Assembly: GCA_037176885.1 (NCBI GenBank)
Contig: JAWWNJ010000112.1
Span: 434,001 to 498,000, forward strand
Direction: 5' to 3'
DNA length: 64,000 nucleotides
Origin: Favolaschia claudopus
Taxonomy: Eukaryota; Basidiomycota; Agaricomycetes; Agaricales; Mycenaceae
Position 1 is the stretch's first letter, and each line of letters starts with the position of its first letter. Both the position numbers and the translations under genes were made by a program. Below, in pieces: positions 11,834 through 23,984 of this stretch. Under the pieces are notes generated by a model. The model worked only from the letters and a program-made list of their open reading frames with translations. It was not told the DNA's origin and made no database searches.

Positions 11834-14800
11834 TTATGTTGCGTCGACGAGCACGCCATCTCCTTCGGATATCGGCCGGCTAGTTGCTGCAGAAACATTC
11901 ATTAGTGTCATCCAGCTGTGTGTGCCGAAGGAGAGAAAAACACTTACGCCTCAGCGGTTCCTGCCCCTGTTCTAGCGCCAACGCATTTTCCCAACCCTCC
12001 TCAAAGAGGTCGGCTTGCTTGTTGGGATGAGCCACACCCGCTGCAATTTTGGGTCGCTTTTTCGTCTCAAGCTCGGCATGCCACGCGTCGACAGCTTTCG
12101 GTCCTTGACTATGGACACGCACAATCAGCCGGCGAAACAAGGGAATCGTCGGAATACTAACCTTGGTGCATATGTCCGAGCAAGTAAAGCAGCTTCCGGG
12201 GCACGGCCAGTCTTGATCAACAAGTCTACGCATGCGCTGGAATCACCGAGCTGGAATAATATGGCGAATGCCAGGTTATTTTGACCCTTCTCGACTGGAA
12301 TCCCGTTTCAGTTCTCGTAAATCATCCGACAAGTAACGATTCGGCTCACCCGCTTTGGCTGACAGAGCAACCAAACCATCACGATCACCTGTCGAGAGCA
12401 GAAGCAACATTAACGCGCTCAAGTCATTGCCCTTCTCGAAACACTCCCGCGCAAGGTCGAATCTCCAGACCGCCAGAGCTCGATCACCAAGCGACTTCCA
12501 CTTAAGTTCAGCCTCGAGCTCGGGAACTGTACGCGCAATCTCCAAGGCAGTATCCAGGTCATCCAATTGCAACGCCAGGTCAAATTTGTGATCTGGGTCT
12601 GTGGTTACTTGGAGAGCAAGCTCCTTGAGGTCTGAGAAAGATTCAGTCAGCCGCGAGATTGACGGTCCAGTGAACAAAACAAACCTTTTCCCTCTAGGAA
12701 ACGTGCAACCTTGTTCAGTTGATCCTTCGGAAGAGTGGGCAATATTTCGGCCGCTGCGTCCATGTCGCCACGAAGGACGGCGGTCTGGTATTCCACCATA
12801 CCAAGCGAAAGGGAGTAGCTGTAAACATTGATATCTTTATCTGCGAGATATACGCGATTGTGCGCAGGAATGTAGCCCAGTAGGAACAATGGCCTATATT
12901 CGACATTTTAGCGCAGTCTCTTTTGCCTCGAGAGCGCGACTCACGTATCGAAGGGGCTGATGCTGTATGATTCATTTCCGACAAAATATGATAGCCTGTT
13001 GGTGGTGGTAGTGTAAATGAAGCAGTCACCAATCCATTTTGCCGTCTTGACACTGGGAACGAGGTTCAGTAAAACGCTTTTAAGATTTATGGTAAAACTT
13101 GCCCCTCGGATATATCTGCAATAACTTCGAACGCCTCTTCAACACCTTCGTCAGTGATTTCAGTGCCCTCCGCCAACGCATTGTTGTAAGCGTCCCGATC
13201 AAAGCGAAGAATATAGAATGAGTCTTCAGCAGCGATCGCTACTAACGATCCTGTTCCAGACCAGAAAACCTGCGGGCAGGCTGTCAGATGTTTTCTATGG
13301 GATCGAATATTTGCGAACTCACATTCTTGGCGTCAACGTCGATCCGTCTCACAATCTCGCCAGATTCCCAATCCCAGAAGACCACAAACCCTGAGCCTCT
13401 GGCACCAAGCAGCGTTCCGCCGTGAAGCCCATCTATCGCCCAACTCCCGGCACCCTTCATCGCATTCCCCGACCTCTCTTTGAAATTCTTGTAGATCTTA
13501 AGTTTGACCTTCGTCTCCAATACGGCATAGGTGTTCGAGTCGGGCGCCCACGCGAAAGACAGCCCGTTGCCGAACGACTTGTTTCGCCACGCGAGAGCAG
13601 TATAGGTGATGTACTCGCCGTCTCCAACAACCGTGACGAACCGTCCGTTCGGAGAGTGAATGAGAGATGTGGCAAAGATTTCGGTGTGTCCGATTTCTTT
13701 TGAAGAGAGACGAAGACGAGAACCATCAGCGGTGTCCGCTGATGGCGCATCGATGGTCTGAAGATTGCCCGAGAAAACTTCTTGGTTGCGAGTGAAGATG
13801 AGTTTGCCGGATGGATCCATGCTGAATGTGGGTTCATCCCGGCCAAGCTAAATAAGATGTTGTGAGCGCGAACACGCGACGAAGAAGGTGAAAATCTTGC
13901 CTTGATGACGACCACGCCCTCATCGAAACCGAAAGCGACATCATTCGCGTCTTTCCGCAGAGCAATACACCACGCGCGTTCAAGCGCGTAGCTCAAAGTA
14001 TTCTCCACACGGTAAGCACCGCTATTCCACATCTTGACCGTTCCATCTTCACTTCCACTAATAATCAATGGGAGATTGGGATGGAAGACGGCAAAGGAAA
14101 CGTTGTTCGTGTGGCCCTCCATAGTCTGGACGCAACTTTTGCTGAGATAGTCCCAGACCTTGACGGTCTTGTCGTCTCCAGTAGTCACAAGATACGGTTT
14201 GTCGGTTCCCGGGTAGAAGTCGACGGAATTGACGCCTTTCTCGTGGGCATCCATCGTGAAGTTGGCATTAGAGGACCCAATACTCCACATCTTGACGGTT
14301 CGGTCGAGACAAGCAGACGCAAAAGTGTTTGAGTCTTTCGGATTGAAGCAGAGATTCATAATAAAATGGGTGTGGCCTTCGTAAAGCTAAAAAGGGAGCG
14401 CTTAATTGACACGGCTGATGAGGTTCGCGAGACAGCGAAACCCACCTGAATGTTTTTCCAGCCCTTCTCCCAGTCCCAAGCTTTGATGGTCATATCATCG
14501 CTTCCAGTCAATACAATGGAGGATGTAGGATGCACGGCAAGACATCTGATGTAGTCGGGATGCGCCTCGAATGAAGCGACTTTTTCGTGCGTATTATAGT
14601 TGAAGACGCGAAGCTGAAAGTCGTCGGAGCCTGCGACGAACCAGTTCTTGCGCGCGATAAATTTGCAGCATCGAACAGGGACTTCAGAAACCTCGAACGT
14701 CTTGACTATGGCGCCAGTTTCGTGGTTATATATGTTCACGGTGCCATTATATAGACCAGTCAAGAGCCAGGGCTCGGTGGGGTGAAAGTCGACGCCTTTG

Positions 14801-14896
14801 ACTCGCTCGGACCTGCTGAACAGTTTCCGCTGGAGGATTTGTCAGGGAAGGAAGGCTTGGAAGACGCGAAGCTCGTACATTGACCTCAAACAACAT
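11834..14896 (-). CDS. SEC27: Coatomer beta' subunit (COPI coat, Sec27/COPB2)
   Basis: This is a subunit of the COPI vesicle coat that binds dilysine cargo during Golgi-to-ER transport. The first exon is MLFEVN (ATG 14896), joined over an intron ending cctccag to [20 protein letters not shown]. Two WD40 propellers follow. Repeats are visible as [66 protein letters not shown] and [19 protein letters not shown]. The coatomer WD-associated region comes next ([38 protein letters not shown]), then helical repeats ([37 protein letters not shown]). The end was read through a last intron to [18 protein letters not shown] and TAA at 11834-11836. The product is near the expected 850-900 residues. Confidence 0.93.
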
Positions 14897-15564
14897 TTTG
14901 GAGGCGCGGAGGACGTGTAAGAGCTTGCAATCGTAATACGCGCAAAGTTTACCACTGCCACAACCTCGATGCGGGCTTCTGTTTCTTGGAATTATGCTCA
15001 CAAAAAGTCAAAGAGGGACGAGAATACCATTGGATGTATTCAGGACTCGACATACAACTAAAAAGCACATGTATCATACGCCTACAATACTCAATCGAGG
15101 CTGCAACGGGATAACGCGAAGCTGGCTGGCGGCCACCCATGATCTAACAACCAAGTCCCGTTGACTCGAACGAAGCAGAAGGCGCCGGGATAAAGTTTCG
15201 AGAGGATGGGATAAGAGAGACGGAGAAGACAAGACGAAAAGATGTAGGACCTCTGGTAAGGAACGCCGCTCCAAATCAACGATAGCAAAGCATAGAGGGT
15301 GCTCCAGCTGAGGCCCGGTTTTGGTCTAGGACCTGCGGTAGACTCCTGCGAGAAAACGGTACATTCGCAAGGGGACAATAGTGCGGGTCCACGAAATGAG
15401 TTGAAGAAACTTCTCATCGGCTATCCCGCCTTTTATACTTTTCTGATCGGTTGCGTTTGTTTGCCATCGGCGACGACCTTGTCGTGATGGCACGATCATC
15501 TTCCTTCCACAAACCTACTTGCACTGTACGCCCAATGTTCAACGAACAATCGCTTCGACGCGTT

Positions 15565-15666
15565 GTATGACGTCCGGCATTTACTTCCTCCATTCAAGTC
15601 CTGGTTTCGGTGACTCGACGTTGTCCGCCGTTTTACTCTCTTCATTCAATTTCTGGTTTCGGTGAC
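15565..15666. repeat. Imperfect 51-bp tandem duplication
   Basis: Two adjacent copies share the core CTGGTTTCGGTGAC (15601-15614 and 15652-15665), preceded in both by a CATTCAA-containing stretch and a TCCG-rich stretch. The spacing of matching positions is 51 bp. It lies in the divergent promoter region and has no coding sign. Confidence 0.7.
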
Positions 15667-16196
15667 ATCGCGTCGTCCCGCTGTATGCCCTTTAAACTAT
15701 ATTGCGAAGATACCATCGACACTGTCGACGGTCGCGCTCGGTATCGCTGGGTGCCGGTGGGTAAATACCGAAGGTTGATGCGCTACCCTCACTTTTCGGG
15801 ACACCGCACTCGTCAAAATGACCGAACATCGTATCTGAATTTGTTTTCTTGAAATCCCGTGCAGGCTGCTTGCAAGCTACTAAGCCTCGAATTACCAGAT
15901 GAAAGAAGTATTCCACTTTTCACGGATGCATCTGGCGCTGATTCAGCGCGAGTAGTATTCTCCTTATCTGGCCTTGTTCTTCTCAAACTTGGAAAAAGCT
16001 GACCTCTGTGAGATCCCATGGGAAACTGATGTCTTGAAGCGGAGAAAATGAATTCAGTTGGCCATCTTCATCAATCCACCGCCGCTCCGTACCCTTCGGG
16101 AAACTTGATGAATATTCGAAGCAGAAACCCATATATGGTTTCTATGAGCTCCGGACACGTTCAAGCTCTGTATGTTAAGTGCGGCATCCCGAAAGG

Positions 16197-16202
16197 TATA
16201 AA
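16197..16202 (+). promoter_or_regulatory. TATA box of the isochorismatase-like gene
   Basis: TATAAA lies 76 bp upstream of the ATG at 16278, a normal place for a core promoter of a fungal protein-coding gene. Few other genes in the window show such a clear TATA box, which would fit a regulated rather than a constitutive gene. Confidence 0.55.
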
Positions 16203-16277
16203 TGCTCGCCCATTCCACCTCCTCAGCTACTCATTCAGCCCACATCCAATCTTCTAGCCATCCCAAGCTTTTTTACT

Positions 16278-17395
16278 ATGCAGTTCACTTCCTTGTTTGT
16301 TGCACTCGCTTCGTTGGCAGTATGCAGTAGGTCTTTGAGATTTGTATTTCTCCCGTGCCTCAATGTCCTTGCAGGTGCTGCGTTCACTTTCGAGAGGATC
16401 AACAAAAACGACAGCGTGTTGCTCGTCGTTGATCACCAACTCGGACTGTTCCAACTCGTTCGCGATTTCGGCCCAGAAGAGTATCGCAACAATATACTAG
16501 CTCATGCTGCTCTTGGGAAAGTGTTCAACCTTCCGACCATTCTCACCACCAGCGCCGAGACGGGTCCAAACGGTCCGTTGCCCAAGGAAATCATAGAGAT
16601 GCACCCAGATGCTCCATACATCAAGCGTCAAGGTACGACGATGTACTACATCTCCAATTCATAGTTGACAGTTCTCCGACAGGCGAAGTCGACGCCTGGG
16701 ACAATGCGGACTTTAGGTGATTGTTTTTGTATTTAGCATACCGATTGTCGCATCTAATTTTCTGGGTACAGGGCTGCGGTCAAGGCTACGGGGAAAAAAC
16801 AAGTCATCATGGCTGGCATTACCACAGACGTGAGTACCAACGACTTCTGTTCACTATCGCGGCCAGAAATCAAACTTCTGCTTTAGGTCTGCACCACATT
16901 CTTGGCGCTGTCTCTTGTCCAGGAAGGTTATACTGTTTTCGCAAACGCCGACGCGTCAGGAACGTTCAACGTTCAGGTGGCGGCTAATGCCAACGACCGT
17001 ATGCGTTCAGGTACGTGAAATTTGAACGTTCGTTTCGCGACGTTCATCTCAAAATTCTCCAAGCTGGAGTCAACGTTGTTTCCCAATTCGCTGTTGCTAC
17101 TGACTTGATGAGGGACTGGAGAGACACACCCGGTAACTAGCACATTCTCGTCTAAACAACTTGTTAATCTTTCCACAGGCTCCCTTGAGATGCTGCCTTT
17201 CTTTGACACGTACGTGAATCAGACTATATCGATTCACACTGCTCAAAAGACTTCCCCAGTTATCTGACTCAATATGGCTTCCTGGCCAGGGGACATGCCG
17301 CCGCCGTCACCAATGGTACTCTGCTGCCTGGCGAATCCGATGGTGTTCTCGCACCATTGTCGCTGGCTAGCCAACGCGCAGACTCGGACCTCTGA
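16278..17395 (+). CDS. Secreted isochorismatase-like cysteine hydrolase
   Basis: This is a hydrolase of the isochorismatase/YcaC fold. The ATG at 16278 gives a clear signal peptide (MQFTSLFVALASLAVC), so secretion or vacuolar delivery is likely. The catalytic Asp is in LLVVDHQLGLF and the nucleophilic Cys in ITTDVCTTFLAL. The segment before GEVDAWDNADF is where the YcaC lysine is expected. EGYTVFANADASGTFN and the end GHAAAVTNGTLLPGESDG are typical of the YcaC-like branch. Seven introns are needed. The last uses donor gtacgtg and acceptor ttccccag to give FFDTYLTQYGF. Stop is TGA 17393-17395. The product is about 230-240 residues with no damage. The substrate cannot be told from sequence. Confidence 0.85.
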
Positions 17396-18073
17396 AGAAT
17401 TGGTGCAATACGGTACACCCCTAACAATTTTTTAATCCTTTCTCAGTATTAGAGTTGTGTTCTGTTTGCTCTGAATCGAATGTTATCACTTTCCGCATGA
17501 ATGGTTCACGCGTGCCACAAACATTATATCATATGCATACGAAACGGAGTTTCGCGGGGCTCGGCTACGTACGAAGAAATAGTTTGCCACGTGTGAAAAG
17601 ATGTTTGGTCCAACTTCGAAGTGGGCCGCCGGCTCTGGGATCCCGAGAGAACACGAGGGCGAGAAGAACAAAGTGTGGGATTCCGCCTGAGAGATTTCAT
17701 CCTGGAACAGCTTATTACAGCGATTAATTCTCTGAGAGGGCTCGGGACGATGGTGAGCAATAACATGCGGCATTCTATCTGCAAACGGCATCACGTCAGA
17801 CAGCGACATATATCCCCATTGGCCCGCAATGAGGTTTGAGCAGAAAGTTGGAAAGTCGAAATTGGAGGAGAAAACACGGTGGCCAGCATAACTCATCGAG
17901 GGATACTGTACACCCAAACGGTGTAATTGTAGAGAGTGTGCGAACCGAGGCCAAGATCAAGCAGGAGAAATTTCAAACAAACTATTTCGGGTGAAATTGA
18001 TGGGTGTGTTTTACTCCCACCTGCATTTTGTCAGACGGACTGTGGGTTGACGAGGCTCTTGCCTCAAGCCTCC
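17396..18073. promoter_or_regulatory. Isochorismatase 3' flank and Zn2Cys6 factor promoter; no confident gene
   Basis: This 680-bp gap precedes the Zn2Cys6 gene. A minus-strand open frame of 143 codons (17486-17917) exists but has no recognisable motif and no clear splice support. I treat it as unproven. Confidence 0.35.
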
Positions 18074-20814
18074 ATGTCGGACGCCCCGTCTGCGGCGTTC
18101 TCTTTCTACGAGCCCGCCAAAGCTCCTGAAGAGGACGTGGACAAGGCCGCCGCCTCCAAAGGCCCGAAGCGCAAACGGCTCGCCAAGGTTGCTTATCCCT
18201 CGCTCTCCCGGCTCGTTCCCCCTTAACCCGCTTTGCAGGCGTGCTGCGCTTGCCACAGAGCTAAGAGAAGGTGCGATGGAATGGGTGAGTCATATCCGCG
18301 TCGCGAACTTCACAACTAATTGGGTATGCAGCACCGTGTAGTAATTGGTATATCGTTCGATTCTCGCAAGTTACTCTCTCGGAATTCTCATCTGTTCTCT
18401 CTTGCTCCAGTTTTTTCGCGTCAAAATCTTGTAATTACACGGATGCCTCAGGTCGTCCGGTCGCCGCGCCTAATCCCGGAAAACCCGACGCGTCTAGGGC
18501 GCCACGCGGTAGTACTGCACGTTCCAAGACCTACTCTGAGGACGACCAGTCGCGGACTTCAGACCCTTCGGAACTTCTTGCCGAACGAAGGCAAGTTCGC
18601 AAGCGAGTCAAGAACGACCCACCCAGTGTTCTCCAGACACAGGAAACGTTCTCGGAACCCTCTCCCGTACGCGATGACAGCCGTATCTCGCCTCTGTTGT
18701 TGGATCATACCCTTACGCGCGAGCTAACCAATCGTAAGCCGTCGCGTGCATCTCTCGTTCTGACAGTTCAGCAACTTTTCCTCCAGTTTTCTTCACGCAT
18801 TCACATCCCATTCGCTCTGTAATTCACAAGCCCAGTTTTTCTGCCTCTCTTTCGCACAATCGTGTTCCATCGTATCTGCTTCTTGCTATGTGTGCTTTTG
18901 CCGCTCCCCTATCCCGACACCCGCGTATGCGATCAACAGCTCCGCCTCAATTATCGGGGCGGCCGTTTGCCCATGAGGCTGTCTCCCAAATGTTTGATGG
19001 ATCGGGCCACCTGATCTGCGACCCGAACTTGTTTACAGCGCAGACATTATGTCTGTTAATGGTTTACGACCTCATTGCCAAGGACGTTGGCTTGACCGCA
19101 AATTCGCGATACCGCGGTAGATGTTGTTGTTTTGTTTCAACGGTCTTTTTACTCACCATGGAGTGTCTTTAGAATTAGTGTTGCAAATCATCCAGGTCCT
19201 GGGCGTCCACGCCCCTGAGCCACCTGCTTCCACGCCAAACCCCGACGCGGAATTCATACAAAATTCCATCGAGGCTGAATGTGTGCGCAGAATATTCTGG
19301 ATGGTCCACATTTCAGGTCCGTTAATTCAAGCCAACTCTGGTTAAATGGGGTATCTCACGCAAACCTTGATAAGATCTCCGGAGTGGTCTCTACCACCGG
19401 AAATTTATCTCGTTGAGCGATGCGCAGCTCAGGCTGAGGCTCCCTGTGGATGAGACCAGCTTTGAACTCGCTGTACATTCCAGTTCGCCAGGTGGGGCTT
19501 CTTCAAAATTCCGTTGATTTTCCTCATGAATACCCCAGAATACCTTCATCTGCAGCCTGATCGAACCCGATGGGTGTCCGAATTTGGTCATTTCATCAGA
19601 ATTTTTTCGCTCTTTGCTCGAGCAGATGAGGCTTTGAACCGTGCGCACTACTTTGTATATCGTTATATCTCCGACTTAGGGCTTTACAGGCTCCGATACC
19701 AATTTGACCACCGTGTCGGAGCTGGAAAAACGAGGAGAGGTCCCTGCAAATCCCTTCACATTTCGAACAATAGTAATCTTCGTAACATAGGACTGGGTTG
19801 CAACTCTTCCGAGCAATCTTCAATTTTCGGAAGAGAACCTGCAAATGCAGCTAGCTATGTTCGAGACTAGCTCGAACACTGGAGCCTGGTGTTTTTGTGT
19901 CATACATATCTATTATGCTGGCATGACACTTGCATTGCACGCAGTCAGTGTTCTTTCTATGTTCTCACTGTAAATGCTCACCGGTCCTTTTCGATGCATT
20001 CAGGCCAGGACTGCAATGTCACCGTATTCCGCACCAAGCTCTCAACGACCTCAATGGGCAATAACGCGGCTCGACATGATTATCAGGACTTTGGGTGACC
20101 GAGCCAAGAAAAGCATGCTTAGTGCGCGTTACTCCTGTTATTTGCCTGCTCATCTAATCACCTAGTTATGCAGTGGGTAATTTCATCTGGGTATGTATTC
20201 AAAACATGGCGCTACATTTGATGTTCAACAAGGAATTGTTCCAGATACAAATCAAGTACCTCAACCGGGACGATGCGCAGATCCAAGCTTGGTGCAAGGA
20301 ATACGAGGAAGTATGGGGTACACGAATACCGGATCTGGTCGCGGCTATTCGAACGGCTGAGCGGGGTCCCTCTTACCCCTTTCCCATTCCTCAATCGTCC
20401 AAGCGGTTTGATCCTGCCGCGTCTTCATCCCAAGTACATCCGCTTGCTCGATCTCTGGATGACTCGCGATCACACACTCAAAGCATTAGTTGGCCGAATG
20501 TGCGCCCTCCACACACACAATCGATACCGGGACCCGGGTTCATTGTCAGAAGTGGCGAGGATAGGGACTCGTCTTTTGAACGGGTGAAGAAAGAAGGCGA
20601 AAGCGACTCTCCGTCCAAGAACGGTCGATTGGGCGAATCGTTGCCCTCTCTCAAATCAAGTGGACTTTTGGACTCGTGGGGCTCGAAGGCCCACTTGCGT
20701 CCAGACATGCGCGAGCCCCTCACCAAGAATTCCTCCAGACTGGAGTCGGACGCCAAACCGACGACGTTGTCTGGAATGCCAGTTGGGCTACAATGGCTAG
20801 TCAACGAATCCTAA
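18074..20814 (+). CDS. Zn2Cys6 fungal transcription factor
   Basis: This nuclear regulator has an N-terminal binuclear zinc cluster spread over short exons: ACCACHRAKRRCDGM, then APCSNC, then FASKSCNYTD, giving the six cysteines. A basic, Ser-rich linker follows (RERRQ-like run, VRKRVKNDPPS). The fungal-specific TF domain starts LFFTHSHPIRSVIHKPSF, with SYLLLAMCAFAAPLSRHPR, FTAQTLCLLMVYDL, LQIIQVLGVHAPEPPAS and AECVRRIFWMVH. The C-terminal exon from about 20190 is long, acidic and Ser-rich, and ends LQWLVNES at 20814. The start at 18074 (MSDAPSAAFSFYEP) leaves the zinc cluster near residue 40, as usual. The target genes are unknown. Exon joins in the middle (19340-20190) are only partly resolved. 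Confidence 0.85.
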
Positions 20815-21027
20815 CAGCGCAGCGCTCGCCGTATTGCTTTCTTTTCTTCTGCTGCGCGAATGTTGTTGTTTCAAATTATTGTATTACTTACCGGTCGGCA
20901 CCATTACTTGTGTGCTGCCTTGTCTATATTTTAGCATTCGTAGTCTTAGCACTTAGTACATTATTAAAGCCTTTAATTAATGTGTACACTGTCCGTGGTA
21001 TGGAGGAACTGTCATCGATGCGCGTGT

Positions 21028-21547
21028 CTATGCCTGGACTTTCTTGAGGTTGCGGTGTAGCTCAGGTTTTACAAGCACAACGCGGTCGAGAAGTTTCTTG
21101 ACAACTGCGTCCTTGTTCTTCCCAAACGAGTCGTTTATGGCCTTGAGATTGACTTCGGTCTCTTTGTCAACAGCTGTCTGTGCATTCGTCGTGTTGCCAG
21201 CATGCTAAATAAGATAGGAGCATAATCAGTGGGTAATACAGAGCAGTGGGCGAATGTGGACGGACTGAGGACTCGAACGCCTTGAACTCCTGCTCTTTCG
21301 CCTTCTTGTACTCGTCTATCTCCTTGCCGGCCTCTGAACGAGCATCCCTGAGTTTCTGAACTCGATCTGTTCGGCTGAATGAACAACAAGCAGCAGATAT
21401 CACAGTAAGACGAACATTGGCGAGCTTGTTCTACAATCTTGGCAGCTTCTTTCTCAGCCTCGAGCAATGTTTGGATGCCTTGGGATTGTTGAGCAGACTA
21501 CAGACAGGATAAGCTGAGGGTGAGCGTGCTGATGAGCGGCATACCAT
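21028..21547 (-). CDS. VMA10: V-type proton ATPase subunit G
   Basis: Subunit G is part of the peripheral stalk of the vacuolar proton pump. The first coding exon is the ATG alone (21547-21545). A 45-50-nt intron starting gtatgc then leads to SAQQSQGIQTLLEAEKEAAK. The second part reads LRDARSEAGKEIDEYKKAKE. After an intron ending tatttag, the last exon runs from HAGNTTNAQTAVDKETEVNL to KKLLDRVVLVKPELHRNLKK and stops at TAG 21028. The length of about 115-120 residues and the long charged helix fit the family. It is head to head with FIS1, with only 72 bp between the two ATGs. Confidence 0.92.
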
Positions 21548-21619
21548 TTGGGAAAGAGAGGGATGCACTGAGGTCACAGCCACCCGGCCTCTACCACAAT
21601 CAACCACTACGCACACGCC
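21548..21619. promoter_or_regulatory. 72-bp bidirectional promoter VMA10/FIS1
   Basis: The start codons of VMA10 (minus) and FIS1 (plus) are 72 bp apart, so both 5' UTRs and core promoters must share this interval or overlap the neighbouring gene. No TATA box is visible. Confidence 0.6.
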
Positions 21620-22298
21620 ATGGCGTCAGATCTTCCTTATGCTGCAGACGCCGAAGTATCTCTCTCATACGACGAGCTCGAGGTCCTCTCTTTACCGGCT
21701 CTGAATGCTCGCGCGCTTTTTCGCTCATTCGCTGTAGGTCTTACGGTTACAATACCAGAAGGAACTCGCGCAGGACTATGTTACTGTACAAACGAAGTTC
21801 AACTACGCTTGGGGACTCGTCAAGGCTCCGATACGAGAGCACCAGGTAGAGGGTGTGCGGCTACTACAGGGTCCGTCTTGCAGCCGCTTTACTCTGTCTC
21901 AGAAATCCAAACTGCGCATCAGAACTCTATAGAGCCGAACCGACGCGTCGGAGAGAATGTCTATACTACCTAGCCTTGGGCCATTACAAGATGGGCAACT
22001 TTGAAGAGGCCAAGAAATTCAATGGTCTGTATTTACATGTGGTTCCACTGTTCGCTTCGCGTTGACTATGTTGTAGCATTGCTGATGGAGAAGGAACCCT
22101 CCAACATGCAGGCAATGAGCCTGGCTCAATTAATTGACAGGGGTGTTGCCCGTGGCATGTCTTTTCACTGGTTCACCCGCCTATATATCTACTAACAGCC
22201 CTACAGAAGGCTATATCGGGATGGCATTGGTCGGCGGCGCAGCAGCCATCGGGACACTGCTGGTGGCCGGTCTCATACGGCGAGCAACCCGCAAATGA
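21620..22298 (+). CDS. FIS1: Mitochondrial fission protein Fis1
   Basis: Fis1 is a tail-anchored outer-membrane adaptor of the mitochondrial and peroxisomal fission machinery. Exon joins give [75 protein letters not shown] and [14 protein letters not shown], which are the TPR-like helices. [19 protein letters not shown] follows, and then the C-terminal anchor [20 protein letters not shown] with a basic end RRATRK. The stop is TGA 22296-22298. Introns start at 21685, 21871, 22024 and about 22156. The product is complete at about 150 residues. Confidence 0.95.
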
Positions 22299-22618
22299 AT
22301 GTCGCCTCTGTGCTGATGCGCCCCCTGTCGTTTTCTACATCCTTCCCCGTACGATGCAAATCCAACTCTCCCCACTCGACCACCCAGTCCCGCCTAGCTC
22401 TGCAATATACTTGTCCAATGTATCCTTAACGTTCAAGAGAAGAATGCCATAATAATTTAAATGTGGCTGGAAGTGCTCGTTACAATTAATGATACAGTCA
22501 GTCTTCCATGCTACAGTACAAAATGATGCTCTGTCCGTATGTGGTCGTGGTCCTAGATAATGCAGATGATGCACAAAACACAATGATAGCAATGCGAGGC
22601 AGCCGGCGTTACAGTCGG
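22299..22618. other. Convergent 3' flanks of FIS1 and the M50B-like gene; nothing else seen
   Basis: This 320-bp interval lies between two converging stop codons. It is AT-richer than its neighbours and has no gene-like frame or repeat. Confidence 0.4.
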
Positions 22619-23984
22619 CTATGTGGGCAGGAAACCCGCTAACCTAGGCTTCAGAACCATCCTCGAGGTCAAGTCTGTGAACTCACCAGCTTCAGCCGAT
22701 AATTCGGCGTCGGAACGCTATATGAAAGCCCAATACTCGTCACACACACTGCGCTCAAGCCACACTCGTGTCTACCTTAAATGCAAGAATACCGATAACA
22801 CTGAAGGCGGCAAGAACGCCGAGTTGGAATAGAATCCAGAAGAGCGCCCAATCTAGCTCGAATTTTAGTAAACAGCAGTCGCGAGGTGGAGATTACGTGC
22901 GATGAGGACTCGTTCTTGGATAGAGTATGGACCATTGCGTGGCGTCTGAGTCATTTGACTTGTGGAAGAACTTGTCGTCCGCAACGTCCCCTACGTGAAT
23001 TAAATATCTGTAGGTCGGAAGGCTGGGTTGAACGCACATAGAACGAAGAGAACACTGTCGAGACACATTAGTGATATTCAGCTGAAGCATGGGGAGAAGA
23101 AAGTACTTCATAACGCCAATGAAGAGGCAATACCATCGTAGAGCCCCGCTGAATTGAAATATAGACGTGAACTAGACTAAAAGAACCAGTGGCGCACCCA
23201 TGGTCTATAAACCAAAATCCAATTAGAAGAGCTTCGTAAACAATCGTCAGTATAATCGTTCTGCGAAGGTATGTCATATAAAGAGGAATGGGGTCGAGAA
23301 TAAAACGCACAGTTTATCTCGTACTAGCGCCAACGGCATTATGAGCCCAATGCCTAACACGAAGCTCATAACTTTTGCTACCAGAGTGTCCCATCCTGCA
23401 AGCGTAAACAACCCCCCCAGTAGAGTGGATCCAATGTAACCCGCGGCTAATATGAACGCTGGAGTGCCGCCCTCGACGATCGTGGCCCCGCCGACATGAG
23501 GATCAATCGTAACTTTTAGTATCCGACCGCCGGAGAGAATGGCCTAAGACCTATCAGTGGGAAAATTTGAGGGAGACGCAAGACGTACTGCGGCTATGTG
23601 ACAAAGCTCGTGCCATCCTATGGTGAAGAGCTTCAAAGGATTTATGCAGTTTCTGACCCCCGGTACGTTCCAAAAGCCAAAGATCACGACTGGGTCGCAG
23701 CAGGTTATCGGCTTTGTATCAATTCTGCAGTGAATTGGGATTACCTGCATACGCAATGATCTACAGTAACAATCGGCGTGGTGAGAATGTAGGTTGAGCA
23801 TGCTCCTCGGTACTCACCACATACAGCACCACAATCTAAATGGAATTTCCCGTGAGTTGACGCGATGAACGGCGTGGGCACGAACCTGTTCACCAGAGGG
23901 CGCAAGTGAAGAGTTAGGCACGTCGGAGGGAAATTGCGAGCCCAATGGAGGCGCTATTGGCGGTCTTGTGGGTGTAGAGGCCAT
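22619..23984 (-). CDS. M50B-like membrane metallopeptidase
   Basis: This is a multi-pass membrane protein of the fungal peptidase M50B-like family. The ATG at 23984 gives MASTPTRPPIAPPLGSQF and, after introns, IVVLYV. The zinc motif HExxH is in FTIGWHELCHIAA near 23610. After an intron come AILSGGRILKVTIDPHVGGA, AAGYIGSTLLGGLFTLAGW, FVLGIGLIMPLALVRDKL and TIVYEALLIGFWFIDHG. Near the end are DDKFFHKSNDSDATQW, ALFWILFQLGVLAAF and a cytosolic tail after GILAFK. Reading through the last possible donor gives stop TAG at 22621-22619. The family is assumed to cut or retain membrane substrates, and its target is not known. Six to seven introns are needed, all with normal ends. Confidence 0.85.

Larger units (their letters stand above)
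14897..16277. promoter_or_regulatory. Long divergent promoter region between SEC27 and the isochorismatase gene
   Basis: This 1.4-kb gap lies between two divergently transcribed genes. Open frames here are short, overlap on both strands and show no family motif. It contains an imperfect 51-bp tandem duplication at 15565-15666 and a TATA box (TATAAA) at 16197-16202, 76 bp before the isochorismatase start. Confidence 0.5.

Noticed and set aside
17486..17917. 143-codon minus-strand frame between the isochorismatase and Zn2Cys6 genes
   Set aside because: No recognisable motif, no splice partner, and it sits in a promoter region. It could still be a relic.
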